Positions 22,414-34,992 of a stretch of DNA of 64,000 bases are shown one piece after another. This DNA comes from Agrostemma githago (taxonomy: Eukaryota; Streptophyta; Magnoliopsida; Caryophyllales; Caryophyllaceae). Every line of letters starts with the position of its first letter. Positions within the stretch are counted from its first letter, which is position 1. The position numbers were made by a program, and so were the translations under genes. Location: contig OY288239.1 of the NCBI GenBank assembly GCA_958450325.1, positions 58,485,049 through 58,549,048 of the forward strand, read 5' to 3'. The notes beneath the pieces were generated by a model. The model had not been told where the DNA came from, searched no databases, and saw only the letters and a list, made by a program, of their open reading frames with translations.

Positions 22414-25400
22414 TTAAACAACGCTCCCCAATGGGAGCTCACCAAACTTCATGATAGCGAAGGTCTCACGAATGTGACCGGGATGATAAATCTTCAAACA
22501 TTGGCCATTAACCATAAATTTCCCGGTTTCCGGGCTTGATATCTCTATTGAACCATATGGTTGCACCTTGGTCACTTCGAATGGACCCGACCATTTTGAT
22601 TTCAACTTACCGGGGCAGAGCTTAAAGCGAGAGTTGAAGAGTAATACCTTATCACCAACGGAGAAGTCCTTACGAAGTATTCGAGAATCCTGCCATTGGC
22701 GAGTTCGTTCCTTGTAAATCTATGAGTTTTCGTAGGCTTCAAGTCTTAGTTCTTCCAATTCTTGTAGTTGGAGAAGGCGATTATCTCCTACAACACTTTC
22801 ACCGAAGTTTAGCTCTTTGATTGCCCATTCGGCTTTGTGTTCTAATTCCACCGGTAAATAACAAGCTTTACCATACACAAGACGATAAGGAGTGGTTCCA
22901 ATCGGCGCTTTGTAAGCCGTTCTTAATGCCCAAAGGGCGTCATTTAACTTCAATGACCAATCCTTTCGGTGTGTATTTACAACTTTCTCTAAAATTCCCT
23001 TGATTTGACGGTTGGAGATCTCGGCTTGCCCATTTGATTGAGGGTGGTAGGCTAGGGACATCTTGTGAGTGATACCATACTTCCTAAGACGGTGTTCAAA
23101 GGTATCTTTCCTAAAATGAGAGCCTCCATCACTTATTATGGCTCTAGGCATACCGAATCTTGGGAAAATTACATTCTTAAAAAGTTTGATTACAACCTTG
23201 GAGTCATTGGTGGGGGAAGCTACGTCATCGATCCATTTTGAGACATAATCAACCGCTACTAGAATGTATTTGTTACCAAAAGAGGATGTGAACGGACCCA
23301 TGAAATCAATGCCCCAAACATCGAACAATTCAATTTCTAAGATGGGTTGAAGGGGCATCTCATTTCTTCTTGTAATATTCCCACTTCTTTGACAAGCATC
23401 ACATGTGAGAATGAAAGCTCGAATGTCCTTGAACATGGAAGGCCACCAAAACCCGCTTTGTAGAACCTTGGCAATTGTCTTTTGGTTGGCCAAGTGTCAA
23501 CCATAAGATGTCGAGTGGAGGTGCTTCGCAATATTATATCCTACATCGGCCGTGACACATCGTCGGTAAATTCCATCTACACAACGGCGAAATAAATACG
23601 GTTCGTCCCAATAATAGCATCGGGCTTCATAACGTAGTTTCTTCCTCTCTTGCTTGGAATAATCGTCCGGAATAAAATGAGATACTAAGAAATTGACGAT
23701 ATCGGCATACCAAGGTGTAATAGTTTCAACGGCCATCAAGGCCTCATCTCTCATAGCTTAATTGATGGGTATACCATCTTCTTCATTGCTTTCTTTACTA
23801 ACCGTTAGTCTACTAAGATGATCCGCTACAAAGTTCTCCGATCCGGCCTTGTCTTTAATCTCAATATCAAATTCTTGTAGAAGGAGGACCCACCGAAAGA
23901 GTCGGGACTTGGTCTCCTTTTTGGACATGATGTAACGAATCGCCGCATGATTGGTGTGAATTATGACTTTGGAACCGGTAACATAATTTTGGAATTTCTC
24001 CATGGCATAGACTACGGCAAGCATTTCTTTCTCGGTTGTTGTATACCTCGATTGGGCTTCATCTAATGTTTTGCTTGCGTAATATATCACATGTAGCTTC
24101 TTATCAACCCGTTGTCCTAGAACGACACCAACGGTAAAATCGGATGCATCGCACATGATCTCAAATGGAAGATTCCAATCGGGTGCTTTGATAATCGAGT
24201 GGTAGTAAGAGCGGTCTTTATCCTACAAAAGGCCTTAAGACACGAGTCATCAAAAACAAAAGGTGCATATTTCATAAGCAAAGAAGTCAAAGGCTTGGCA
24301 ATTTTGGAAAAGTCTTTAATAAATCGTCTATAAAAACTGGCGTGACCTAGAAAACTCTTCACCCCTTTAACATTTGTTGGTGGTGGCAAGTTCTCAATCA
24401 CGGAGACTTTCGCCTTATCAACTTCGACTCCTTTATTAGAAACAATATGACCTAGGACAACACCTTGTTCAACCATAAAATGACATTTTTCCCAATTTAA
24501 AACGAGTCTATACTCTTCACATCGAGCTAACACTTGATCAAGATTTTCAAGACAAGAATCAAAAGATGTACCATGGACACTAAAGTCATCCATAAAAACT
24601 TCCATGGATTTTTCAATAAAATCGGAAAAAATAGCCATCATACATCTTTGAAACGTTCCCGGCGCATTACCCAATCCAAATGGCATCCTTCTATAAGCAT
24701 AGGTGCCATAGGGACAAGTGAAAGTGGTCTTCTCTTGGTCATTGGGATGAATGGGAATTTGAAGGAATCCGGAATGACCGTCAAGGAAACAAAAATAAGA
24801 ATGATGCGCCAACTTTCAAGAATTTGATCAATGAAGGGAAGAGGGAAATGATCTTTTATGGTGGCCGTGTTCAATTTTCGATTGTCTATACACATGCGCC
24901 AACCAGTAATGGTCCTAGTAGAAACTGACTCACCCTTTTCTCCTTTAACAACCGTCATTCCTCCTTTTTTCGGCACAACTTGTACGGGGCTAACCCATTT
25001 ACTTCCGGTTATTGGGTATATAATGTTAGCCTCATACAACTTGAGGACTTCCTTCATGACAACCTCTTTCATGGTGGGGTTCAACCTACGTTGACCCTCA
25101 ACCGAAGGACAGTGGTCATCGTCAAGGATGATCCTATGCATACAAACATTTGAACTTATGCCTTGGAGGTTGGCAATGCTATACCCGATGGCCTTTTTGT
25201 GCTTTCTCAAAACAATTAAAAGTTTTTCCAATGGAGGTCCATCAAGGGTGGCATTGACGATAACGGGATAATTAGTTCCTTCAAGAAAAGCATATTTGAG
25301 GGAAGACGGGAGTGGTTTAAGTTCAAGATTAGGAGGAGAAGATACCATACTCTTACCCACCGGTAGTGGTTCTACCTTATCTTCATGTGAGCATTCATCT

Positions 25401-26005
25401 TCAAAAGGTGGATAGTCAAACGGTTCATCTTCTTGCTTATCATCATCTATCAAGCTATACTCAACAAAACTATCAATAACTTCAATAGAATGCATTTGTT
25501 CAATCATTGGTTGTTTAAGAGCTTGAGAAAGGGAAAACTCTACCGACTCGTTCCCTATGTTAAAAGACAACTTTCCATTCTTGACATCAACTATAGTACC
25601 TCCGGTAGCCATAAAAGGTCGACCTAAAATAATGGGGGTAATAGTGTCTTCGGGCATATCCATGACAACAAAGTCGGAGGGGATGAAAAACTTACCAACT
25701 TGAACGGGTACATCCTCAAGTATCCCTAGTGGGTACTTGACGGACCTATCCGCAAGTTTAATCGACATACTAATGGGTCTCATCTCCCCCACACTAAGTC
25801 TCTTGGTAATGGAATAAGGTAACAAACTAACACTAGCCCCTAGGTCACGTAAAGCTTGATTAACAACAACATTTCCAACCCGACAAGGGATAGAAAAACT
25901 ACCGGGATCCTCAAGTTTCTTTGGCATTTCATTCATAAGAATGGCACTACATTGTCCTGTGAGAGAGATACATTCTTTATCCTCTATTGTTCTCTTTTTA
26001 GTCAA
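22414..26005 (-). pseudogene. pol: Athila pol: protease, RT, RNase H, integrase, broken
   Basis: Protease is near 25930-25500 (LRDLGASVSLLPYSI, aspartic-protease D-x-G replaced by DLGAS, and IILGRPFM). Reverse transcriptase spans about 25200-24250 (KGGMTVV, CIDNRKLN, GHSGFLQIPI, VFMDDFSVHG, FLGHASFYRRFIKDF). RNase H lies near 24156-23780 (CDASDFTVGVVLGQ, TTTEKEMLAVVYAMEKF, NFVADHLSRL). Integrase is at 23600-22720 (CDACQRSGNI, DVWGIDFMGPF, IISDGGSHF, QSNGQAEISNRQ) with a C-terminal tail to 22414. The frame changes near 24700 and near 24140. In-frame stops occur near 23755, 23494 and 22720. The protein therefore cannot be made whole. The FMDD RT motif and integrase style place it in Athila. Confidence 0.9.
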
Positions 26006-28397
26006 ACATCTTTCAAAAACTTAGAATAAAAGACCATTTGAGAAATTACCTCGGTGAAGGGTAAAGCTACCTCCACCTTTTTCAACATATCCACAAAACG
26101 TCTAAATTGGGCATTCTCCTTATGTGGCTTAGCTCGTTCGGGAAAAGGCAATGGTGGGACAAAAGTGGGAGGCGGTGGAACATTGGATTCTTCTTCTTCT
26201 TCGGCTAATCGCTCTGCCTCTTTCCTTTTTGCTTCTTCCGCTTCCATTTGCTCTTTCTTCTTTCATTGTTCTCTTTGTTCATTCTCCGCATTTTGGAGGA
26301 TGTCAAACTCCGCTTGTATTCTCCGGTTTTGTTTGGGGGAAGTGGGAGATGATGCTTGTGGTGCACTTGGTTGATTGACTTTGGATGGGGTGCTTTTGGT
26401 GTTCAAGTTCAAATTCTTATATGGGTCCTTAAGTTCTTTGTCACTTCTCAAAATGATGGCATTTGCTTGGTGTGGAGGGTCTCTTAGGTTTTAGGGTTGC
26501 CCGGGCAAACCATGGGGTGGATGAATTAGGGCGGCTAAGGCTTTTGTTGCTTCTTGTGATTCCCAAACCTTTATTTTTTTTTAGGGAAAGGTAAGTATAT
26601 AGATGAGAATAAAGATTTACAATCTCATAATTACATCGGTTGCCTTAGAAGGCTCATTATGAACTTACTATCTTGAGGTTCATTCCATAGTTGCCCAACG
26701 GTTCTTTGCAAATCATTAATGTTATCCCATGGGACTCCTCCTTGACCAAATTGAAAATTGCTTGATTGACCATAAGATTGAGAGGGTTGACTAAATGGTT
26801 GTTGATTGTAACCTTGGTTTCCTTGAACATTACCTTGGAACCCTTGATTGTATCCATGATTGAAATGATTACCACGTTGATTTTGGTAATTGTTGTAATT
26901 GTTGGCAACATGGAAGTTGCTACTTTGTTGATTGGAGTTGCTCCTTTGATGAGGAGGCATATATGGGTGCATATTTGGAGGACCTTGATTAAAGGGCCAT
27001 TGTCGACTTTGATTAAATGGCCTCGATTGACTCCCTTAGGCACGCGGCATCGGATTTTGAACATTTTGATTTCCGTAAGAGAAATTAGGATGAAATCTTG
27101 TGCCGGCATTGTAAGTATTAGAAAAGGGATCAAATTGAGGTCTTTGCCCATACACTTGTATAGCTTGGTTTGGCTCTTCAACATAAACTTCTTTATTAGG
27201 AATGCAAGAGCTAGAATCATGGCCATAATTGCCACAATGATCGCATTGAACTTCCCATGTTAATTGTTTTGGAGGAGATGGTTGCCTTGGTGGAACACTC
27301 CCTTGAATTTGGTACATACCTCTAGAAGTGGGCTTTGAACTCATGGCATCCATTCTCTTTTTCAATTCTTTAACTTCCGCTTGAAGTTTCAATTCATTAG
27401 AACTCTGAGTTGAGTTCACTTCGACTTTCTTTCTAGAATCCCTCGATTGACCCATTCTAGAATCACTCCTTGCCATCTTCTCAATAAGATTTTTAGATGC
27501 CTCATCGGTGAGAGAATAGAAGTCTCCTCCGGCGGCTGAATTGAGGTTTTCTTTGGTTCTAGATGAAAGGGTGTTGTAAAATGTTTGGGTAGTTAGCCAA
27601 TCGGGTATTCCATGGTGTGGATATTTGCGCAATAGATCTCTAAATCTTTCCCATGCCTCACTTAAGCTTTCAAATTCATCTTGCTTAAAGGTTTGTATCT
27701 CCATGCGATATTGGTTAGTCTTGGACGGTGGAAAATATTTCTCCAAGAAGGCATTCGATAGTTGAGCCCATGTTGTAAATGTATTAGTGAGATGGCCTTG
27801 AAGCCATCTACGAGCTCCATCTCTCAAGGTCTTTGGAAATAATAAACGGTGCAATTGGCATGAAGTTAATCCGTTGAGACGGGCTCCTACTAATTTTTCT
27901 TTAAATGAAGCAATGTGCTCTTGAGCATCTTCTTGAGAAAAACCGTGAAAAGTATCTTGTTGAACCGCATTTGTCAAAGAGGCTTTTAATTCATAGTTCT
28001 TGGAAATCTATCCGAAATCGACGGGAGAAGGTGTTTCTTCGTGTGTGAGTTGGGAATGGGATCCTAAAGTTGCCATTTGTTGGATTGGTGGTGATGGTGG
28101 ATTTGAATTTGGATGATTTGGAGGGGATGGATTTTGATTTGGTGGTGGTGTTTTTGGTGATGGTGGTGAATTTTGTGAAGTGGAAGGTATGGAAGGATTA
28201 TTTGGAGTGGGATTATGTGATGTAGAAGGTGTAGAAGGTGTATGTGGTAGGATGGGATTAAGGTTAGGAGGTGATAATGAAGGATGTGGAATAATGGTGG
28301 TTGAGTTGTTTCCCCGAAAACGCAATGCTCTAAAAGTCCTTTCCGGCTCCGGATCGAACCACAAGGGCGATGACGTGTTCCTGGGCATAAAACTCAA
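26002..28397 (-). pseudogene. gag: Athila gag, broken
   Basis: The frame starts with ATG at 28397 (Pro/Asn/Ser-rich N-terminus), is stopped at 28008, and continues in the same frame from 27977 with the Athila/Tat gag core (LKLLFPKTL-like LLFPKTLRDGARRWL, FLEKYFPPSKTNQYR, ESLSEAWERFRDLLRKYPHHG, LSSRTKENLNSAAGG). A CCHC-like knuckle appears as CDHCGNYGHDSSSC near 27240-27200. Another stop occurs at 27036, followed by an Asn/Gln-rich stretch to 26631. After an altered region with a T-run near 26570, the sequence continues in another frame at 26451-26002 with an Ala/Glu-rich segment and FVDMLKKVEVALPF, which normally precedes protease. At least two stops and two frame changes are present. Confidence 0.88.
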
Positions 28398-28495
28398 TTA
28401 AACGGTGAGACTTCTATTACCTAATGGTACTAGGGAAAAGAGAGAAGGGAAAAAAATCAAACACAACAACTAAAAACACAACAACTACTCGCCGT

Positions 28496-28513
28496 TCCCC
28501 GGCAACGGCGCCA
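28496..28513 (-). other. Athila primer-binding site (tRNA-Asp)
   Basis: On the - strand TGGCGCCGTTGCCGGGGA begins 3 nt after the 5' LTR and complements the 3' end of plant tRNA-Asp, the usual Athila primer. Confidence 0.85.
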
Positions 28514-28516
28514 TTT

Positions 28517-30383
28517 TGGTCGCCTCCCAATCGGATCGGTTGTTAACGAAGGACGGGGGATCAAACGATATTTGTAAGACTCGAGATTACACAAAAACAA
28601 ACAAGTATTCGTGGTAAGTCGAGGTCGGTCCACAGGGAACGGAGTGTGTTGACAAGTTTAAAGCGGCGTGTTTGATGTCTAGAGGGGGGTTTCTAAGGGT
28701 CGAGTCTATGCTAGAGAAATAACTACGAGAATAGCTAGGGGTGGTCAATCTAGGGAAAGGCGTTAGGAGGAAGTCGGGATTTGGAACATGGAGTCTAAGA
28801 AGGTCGGAATAGAGTTTTTGTTGCAACATTGATAAAGGGAGAATGCCACCTTTCGGTTTCTTCACCCAACCAACTTAAAAACCCGCTTTCGCGGCAAAGA
28901 AGGGTAAGTCTCCAGTTGTGGTAATTTCTACCCCGAGTTTCCCCATACTGATAGAAATGAGCCAAGGTCGGTCTAGTTAGCCGGACTAAAACAACAATGA
29001 CACAACAACCACAAGCAAGATAAACCGACAAGTAAGCAACCCACCAACATCCCTAAATTCAAATAATCCAAGTCCTCATCCCTAAACCCCCCAACAAGAA
29101 ATCTACTCACTAATCATAATGGAAGACAACAAAACATTAACTAAGGAGAAACTAACTAAAGCATGCATAATAACTAGATCTAAGGAAACTAACTACAAAA
29201 TGATGAGAAAACTATGATCTAACAATTACCCACTAAACTATGGTAGAGACAAGATCTAACAAAATAGACTAGAGAATAATCTAGAACAACATAAGTAAAA
29301 TCTAGAGAAACTAACTATACTAAGATGATCTAAACAAGACAATAATGAGAAGACTAAATTAAATCTAAACTAGAGATTAGAGAGAGGAAAGAATGTACCA
29401 ACTATGAACATCTAGAAGAAATATGAATATTGCGTAAATAAAGATTGAATCTTTGATGGAGAGGATGAAGAACTTGTCACTAATTCTTCAATAAACCCAC
29501 AAATCTTCAATGAAAACTTTGAATAATTTTCTACAGACTCGAAATCTAGAGAATTGTTGATGGAAACTAAGTAGATCTACTACTAATTACTATGTAAACT
29601 ACTAGAATTATAGAGAATTACTAAGAATATTAGTAGATTACTACTAATGGATGTGTAACTACACTAATGGAGGCCTCTTACTACTTGCTTACTCTAATGA
29701 TGGATTGACTACACTAATGAGGTGATGCCTTGGGCAACAAATTAGGGTAACATATATATAGTAATCCTTAATGGGTCTCTTAACCTAAAGCCCAAATACA
29801 ACCTTTGCTTCATCAGTGAGACAATCATCCTTTGCATCTTCATAGGGCGAAGTTTCGCCCTGCGGCTTGATGGACTAATCCCACCGGGTGAAATTTCGCC
29901 CGGTGAGATTTTCTTCACTTTTTGCGATTTCCGACACTATTCACCATCAGGCGAAATTTCACCCGGTGGCCGAAATTTTGCCCGGTGAGGAAGCTCGGAA
30001 GATTCTTCGGGGAGGCACTTTACCGTCGGGTGAAATTTCGCCCGGTGGTATTTCATCGGGTGAAATTTCACCCGGTCATTCTTCTGGGCTCTTTCCTTGT
30101 CTAATTCTTCGTCGATTGATTGGATAGCTTTAAACTTTAAGTTTTGTGCTTTGCTCTTTTGGACGGTGTTCCTTTCTCTTGTGCTCGTGGAAGCTCGATC
30201 GTGAATTCGGTGCCAAATCCCATCAAAATTGATAGAAAAACTACCAAAAACACGTAAAACGCACAAGAGGGACGCTAATGAGAGAAGTAATAAAAATATG
30301 GCGATATTCGCACTATAAACTCGCAAAACGAGGGAAAATGGGTCTAAATGAGGGGAAAAACGGTCTAAATTTAGCACACAACA
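28517..30383 (-). repeat. Athila 5' LTR (uninterrupted, 1867 bp)
   Basis: It begins TGGTCGCC and ends CACAACA on the + strand and is followed by the TSD ATCTC (30384-30388). It shows the intact pre-insertion site of CACTA 1 at about 28651 and carries the same palindromic GGGTGAAATTTCGCCC-type cluster at 29845-30080. Runs of CTAACTA/TAATGA-type A/T-rich sequence fill 29050-29700. Open frames here are chance. Confidence 0.95.
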
Positions 30384-31466
30384 ATCTCCTTGATCACCAA
30401 CGCTACACGAATGTGGGAGATACCCAAGTGTACAAGGCTGTAAATCTAATCGTGAGCGCTAGGGATGGCAACGGATCCAGGATCCGATCCGGATCCGCAA
30501 GATCCGGTCCGCACGGATCGAATATGGATCCAAAATTTTGAGATCCGTTGGATATGGATCCGAATCCGGATCCACTATCTTTAAACAGATCTGGATCCGG
30601 ATCTTAATAAGTAAATCCGGATCCGGATCCGCAAATCCGTTTTATTAAAAAATTAACAATAATAAAAAACTTAGTACTTTAATTTGTTTTTTTTGGTTAT
30701 TTCTAAAACTTTTTTCTTTTAGTTTATTAATATTTGATTATGAATCTTTATATTCGATTTTATTTGTAAAATTATGAAAATTAATATGGTCGCAAATACG
30801 TATTAATTAATTTTTTTTGTAGAGTTTAAGTAAGAAATTGGATCCGCGGATCCGATCCGGATCCGGTCCAGATTCGGCGGATCTGGATCTGGATCTACAT
30901 TTTTGGGATTCGTCGGATCCGGACCGGATCCGGATCCGCTACTAGGGGTGCAGATCCGGATTTGGATCCATGCGGATCCGGTCCGAATCCGGTCAGTTGC
31001 CATCCCTAGTGAGCGCTCTCCTTCCGATCAGTATATACATGACAGTAGTTATTATTGCATACGACTATCTGTTTCTTACCTACTAACGTCGTTGTGATAC
31101 ACGCAGGTGTCAACATAGAGCGATTACCTCGACAAGCATGAATTCCCTAGTGCAGCTGATATCGTTACTTACAACTTTAACGAGGTTAGTCTGAAGTGGG
31201 AGAAATTAGGGGCAACCAGGAACGAGTCGGGAATTTTCCTTATGATGCTTATGTTAATGTACGAGGGCCGTACATTCCACCACATAGACCTCTAGAGGAA
31301 GGTCAACAGATGATATTTGGTGGTCCGACTTGCAGCCACACAATTATTGGCAGATAACAACAAGGTGCGATCGCGGTTGTTGGATAACGTAGATAAGTAT
31401 GTGGACGCGAGACAAAAGATCATCGACGGTCCTAAGAGCAAGCCAACAAAGGGTCGAAAAAAATAA
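30384..31466 (+). pseudogene. Ulp1-like protease domain 2, second part
   Basis: The coding frame resumes after the Athila TSD with LLDHQRYTNVGDTQVYKAVN, keeping the catalytic-type Asp. It reaches the donor GTGAGC at 30452, where the hAT-like element has inserted in the intron. The next exon starts at 31107 (acceptor CAG at 31104-31106) in phase 0. It reads SDYLDKHEFPSAADIV, LKWEKL, NESGIFLMMLMLMYEG and ends KPTKGRKK-stop at 31464-31466. The expected catalytic DCG is replaced by ESG (Ser codon 31227-31229). There are in-frame stops at 31116 and two more after HHIDL. The domain therefore lacks both His and Cys and was probably inactive, or became so during decay. Confidence 0.68.
30460..31008. 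mobile_element. hAT-like non-autonomous element (549 bp) rich in GGATCCGG
   Basis: The termini TAGGGATGGCAAC and GTTGCCATCCCTA are perfect 13-bp inverted repeats, flanked by the 8-bp duplication GTGAGCGC at 30452-30459 and 31009-31016. The TIR start TAGGG and the 8-bp TSD fit the hAT superfamily. Both arms (30473-30640 and 30838-30990) are dense in GGATCC/GGATCCGG words in both orientations, and the middle is A/T-rich. No coding capacity is seen. The duplicated target contains the splice donor of the protease intron. Confidence 0.85.
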
Positions 31467-31754
31467 TGTGTCTAATGAATTATGTCATCTTTTTCTAGTT
31501 ACGAATAATGTTTTGTATCGTTTTCGAAACTTTTTATGTACATTGGTATTTTGATTATCACCAATGGAACAACGTTGTTAAACTATGTTACCCAGACTAA
31601 TTTTTCCTATCACTCTAAGTAACGACTGATGTTACCATAGGAATGAATGAAGTTTATCCAAGATACATATGTGGTCTCATAATCAGTGTGTTACATTGAC
31701 GCATTATAACTGTTACTTTAATGAACAAATGATGTTACTTTAAGAGATTAATGA
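31467..31754 (+). other. 3' flank of the Ulp1-like gene
   Basis: A/T-rich non-coding sequence after the protease stop. It has GTTACTTTAA at 31712 and 31734 and several looser variants. The LARD-like element begins at 31755. Confidence 0.6.
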
Positions 31755-32644
31755 TGTAATCCCCTAGAAATTCTAACGCAATACAGTGGCGGAAACACTG
31801 TAGAAGTGGAATTAAAACACACAGAACTATGTCTTATTAAATTAAATTGGTAAAGTCAAACATGCGCCATACATAAAAATGGCTAAAATTTAAAACAATC
31901 CATAAAGAGGTTAAACAATCCTTAAGACATGATTATTAAAAAGATCAAGCAGGATCCAAGGCTGCTCGTTAGCCCACACCCACCGGAAAATAAACACGTA
32001 TACTTGCCATGTTAAAACATAACAGCCACAATCAGTGGGGAGCAACGTCAATGTTCTCCCAGCCGTATAACAGGATTTTAAAACAGTAATTACTAATATA
32101 GGAAAAATAGTAAAAATGAAAAACAGTAAAACAGCATATTAAAATAAGCTTTAACGTAAAAAAAAATTAATCAAAAGGATTTCCGAAGAAACATAAAAAT
32201 ATTTGCCAACCTGCAAACCAATTTATATCGATAACATATAAAAGAATCAAAATGACGTTATGGATAGGAGTAGTGATGAATGCTAGACTTTCACTAGGAG
32301 AATACTAAAAACTAGCTTCGAGAACTTAGTTCAAACAAATCAAACTTCGGTCTCTAACTAGGCTACTCAACCATAATAGGACGGCGACTTATAAATGCGT
32401 GGCCCTAGTTTAAGATGATATGTACACCCCTCCCGAGCACCATAAATACTCAGTTCAACCCGACGGCGTCTTACACTGCGAGGCACGAGTTTAAGGTCAA
32501 AATGTTCACACACTCCCGAGCACCATATATGCTCGGTTCAACAACCAGTATGCCCCATAAAGACACACCAGCCTTATAATTTGATGGCAAAAACGTAAAC
32601 CCCAGAATATATTACTCTAACCTCACACTTGTCCTTATTCCATA

Positions 32645-34636
32645 TGTAATATCCGTGTTTTATAGTGGGTTAATCCGAGTCGAGACGGTAAGTTACGGAC
32701 TTAGTGGGCCTCAACCAACGTAAATCGTATTCTCTTAGCGCACACTACCCCTATTATAGATATTATATATTACTAATACGGAGTCTAATTAACCTAGCAC
32801 ATACACGCACACCCTATTTATTCCCTACCATACCTCACATCACTGCATACCCCACGACTAACAAAATAGAACTAGGGCAAAGCGCCGCACGAAAGAAGAA
32901 GAAGCAAAGGGGGGAAACTAGGAGGCGGATCGGACCGTCGGTAGTCTAGACTCACACGCACGGCCTAGGTATGCCACGCTACATCTCTCCTCGCTACTTC
33001 TTTCCCGTTTATTTATGCCATTATAGAATTCTAAGGTTTCGGTGTCGGGATGGGCATTATCGAGGGTTGTTATTGTCATTATTGTGGTCGGGTCGTATCA
33101 ATGACGTCGGTATTTTATCACGGGGTCGGATACCCTTTTTCGAGTTGTTACTGTAGTTGGGTCGGGTATAACCGCTTTGTATCGTGTTATGATCGAGTGT
33201 TGTTGTAGTTACCGTAGTGGTTGTATAAGTTACTCAAAGTGTTGGTTCGTTGTTGGTTCATATTGTGGTTGTAGTCTACTGGTTATTGGCTCAGATGCCA
33301 TTGTTGTGAGGGACACAGCTAAGGCGCATGTTGCAGGTAGTAACAAGATATAATGTGTATTTGGCATGGTTCATTTGGTTTATGCGTGGGTAAATGATGA
33401 TAAGTGGCTGATGATAATTATAATTATAATACACATATGCATGCACACTTATACAAATCAAAAGGTTGGGCAAGTGGGTTAGGAATTTGTGAAGTTCCAC
33501 ATTTTAGTCGGTTATATATGCTACATACTCACTCATATGTGTTTATTCACAAACGCACCATAAGATCATTATTTTCAGAGTTCAGTATTTTAGGACATGA
33601 AGCATTCAGTTCAAGTCTATCAGTCAGGTCAATAGATAATAATAATAATAAGTGTCATTAGTACAGTAACGATAATAATAGGTGGTTGTAGGTCACGATT
33701 ATTTAGTCGGTACCGGTTCGCTTTATAAATAAAATACGTTACTATCGATATTAATTTATGTATATAATATTTTATTAGGTTCGGACTTTGTAGAGTTTCC
33801 GTGGTGACCTGTACTAACGACTCGGTGGTGACCTGCTAATTAGGTAAGGTTTTCCTTACTTAGAATACGATAATATTATTATGCATGTATGAGTTACGAG
33901 TACGATGTGTTATTGTGATGATGAGAATAATGTTGAATATTGATGGGAGAATAAGTGTTGAATATTGATTTATTGGAGTTGGTGAGGCTAGCTTTAGACC
34001 TAGCCGGGGCCTTTGATCACGGTCCCCTCCCTGATTTCTCCTCGTGGGTTGTTGAACCTGCGGGGGGTGTGCACACTCGGAATGAAAGGGCCTGCCAGAA
34101 GAGTTGGGATGAGAATATTGAGATGGGAATATTGTTAATTGGTACCGATGATGGTACCAAGATGGTTGAGAATTGTTGTTTCGTATTCCGTACTTGTATA
34201 TTATTGTTAGTATGTTCTAATCGTGTTTTCATTGTCTAAATTGTCACCCTATTTTATTGGGGGCCTGCGACGATCCAATTGACATTTACGGTCTTTTGGG
34301 GAGCAGAGTATTGATGCAGGTATGGACTATTGATGTGTGCTTAACTGAAAGGAATTGTTGTTCGGGAAGGGAGTGCCCGTCCATCACCGTTATACTCTTA
34401 GCATGTTCTCGTTATTAGTATTTAATAGACCGTTTAATTCTTGAAGTCGTTTTGGGCTTTTGTAACCGTATTTAGTTCTCGAACTTGGTTTGCATCTTTT
34501 GATTAATCTATTAAACTCGATTGTGTTTCAGTATTGTGTTGTGATGGGACTACTGCCTCGGTTAACCCGAGTTGGTAACACTTCCATTTATCCGGGAAGG
34601 CCTAGTTAAGGCTCTTGGATAAACGGGGGTGTTACA
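32645..34636 (+). repeat. Chromovirus 5' LTR (1992 bp)
   Basis: Begins TGTAATATCCGTG and ends GGGGTGTTACA. It matches 39836-41844 nearly base for base. Contains TAATAATAATAAT runs and TATAATTATAAT stretches. No gene. Confidence 0.95.
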
Positions 34637-34639
34637 AAG

Positions 34640-34652
34640 TGGTATCAGAGCG
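34640..34652 (+). other. Chromovirus primer-binding site (initiator tRNA-Met)
   Basis: TGGTATCAGAGCG begins 3 nt after the LTR end at 34636 and is the standard plant iMet primer site. Confidence 0.92.
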
Positions 34653-34992
34653 ATCGATTCTGGAGCCTGAATAAATGAACATAGGAATTAAAATGAACCC
34701 CGGTGATAGACCATTAGGAGCCCATTTAAAATCTCTGGTTGGGGAGACGTCCTCATACCAACCTCCGGCCCTTTTGGTTTGGACCCGGTAACTACGTGTG
34801 AGATTGAGAAGGGGTAGAATAGGATGGGCCCGCGATGATGATATGAATTTCCTTTGAATTGCATAATTTATGAGTAGTTATAAGTGTGATGTTTTCGATG
34901 ATATGAGTAGTTATAACGTTGATACTAATATACTGCTATGATGTATGAGCATTTAAGGCTCATGTGTATGTTATTGTTGTTTTGAAGTAATC
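34653..34992 (+). other. Chromovirus 5' leader
   Basis: A non-coding leader between the primer site and the gag ATG at 34993. No uninterrupted frame enters gag. Confidence 0.7.

Larger units (their letters stand above)
10888..30383 (-). mobile_element. Athila-lineage Ty3/Gypsy retrotransposon
   Basis: The element lies on the - strand and is flanked by ATCTC on both sides. Excluding the nested CACTA it is about 14.1 kb. From right to left: 5' LTR (28517-30383), primer site matching tRNA-Asp (28496-28513), gag, protease, RT, RNase H, integrase, a long 3' region with an Athila-type extra ORF, polypurine tract (18171-18183), and 3' LTR (10888-18170, holding the CACTA). LTR lengths agree to 4 bp after removing the CACTA. 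The RT motif FMDDF, the gag style and the extra ORF after pol are characteristic of Athila. Every coding segment is broken, so the copy is defective. Confidence 0.93.

Noticed and set aside
28496..28513. tRNA gene fragment (Asp), and likewise the Met-like sites at 34640 and 47506
   Set aside because: They are only the 12-18 nt primer-binding sites next to LTRs. No cloverleaf is present.
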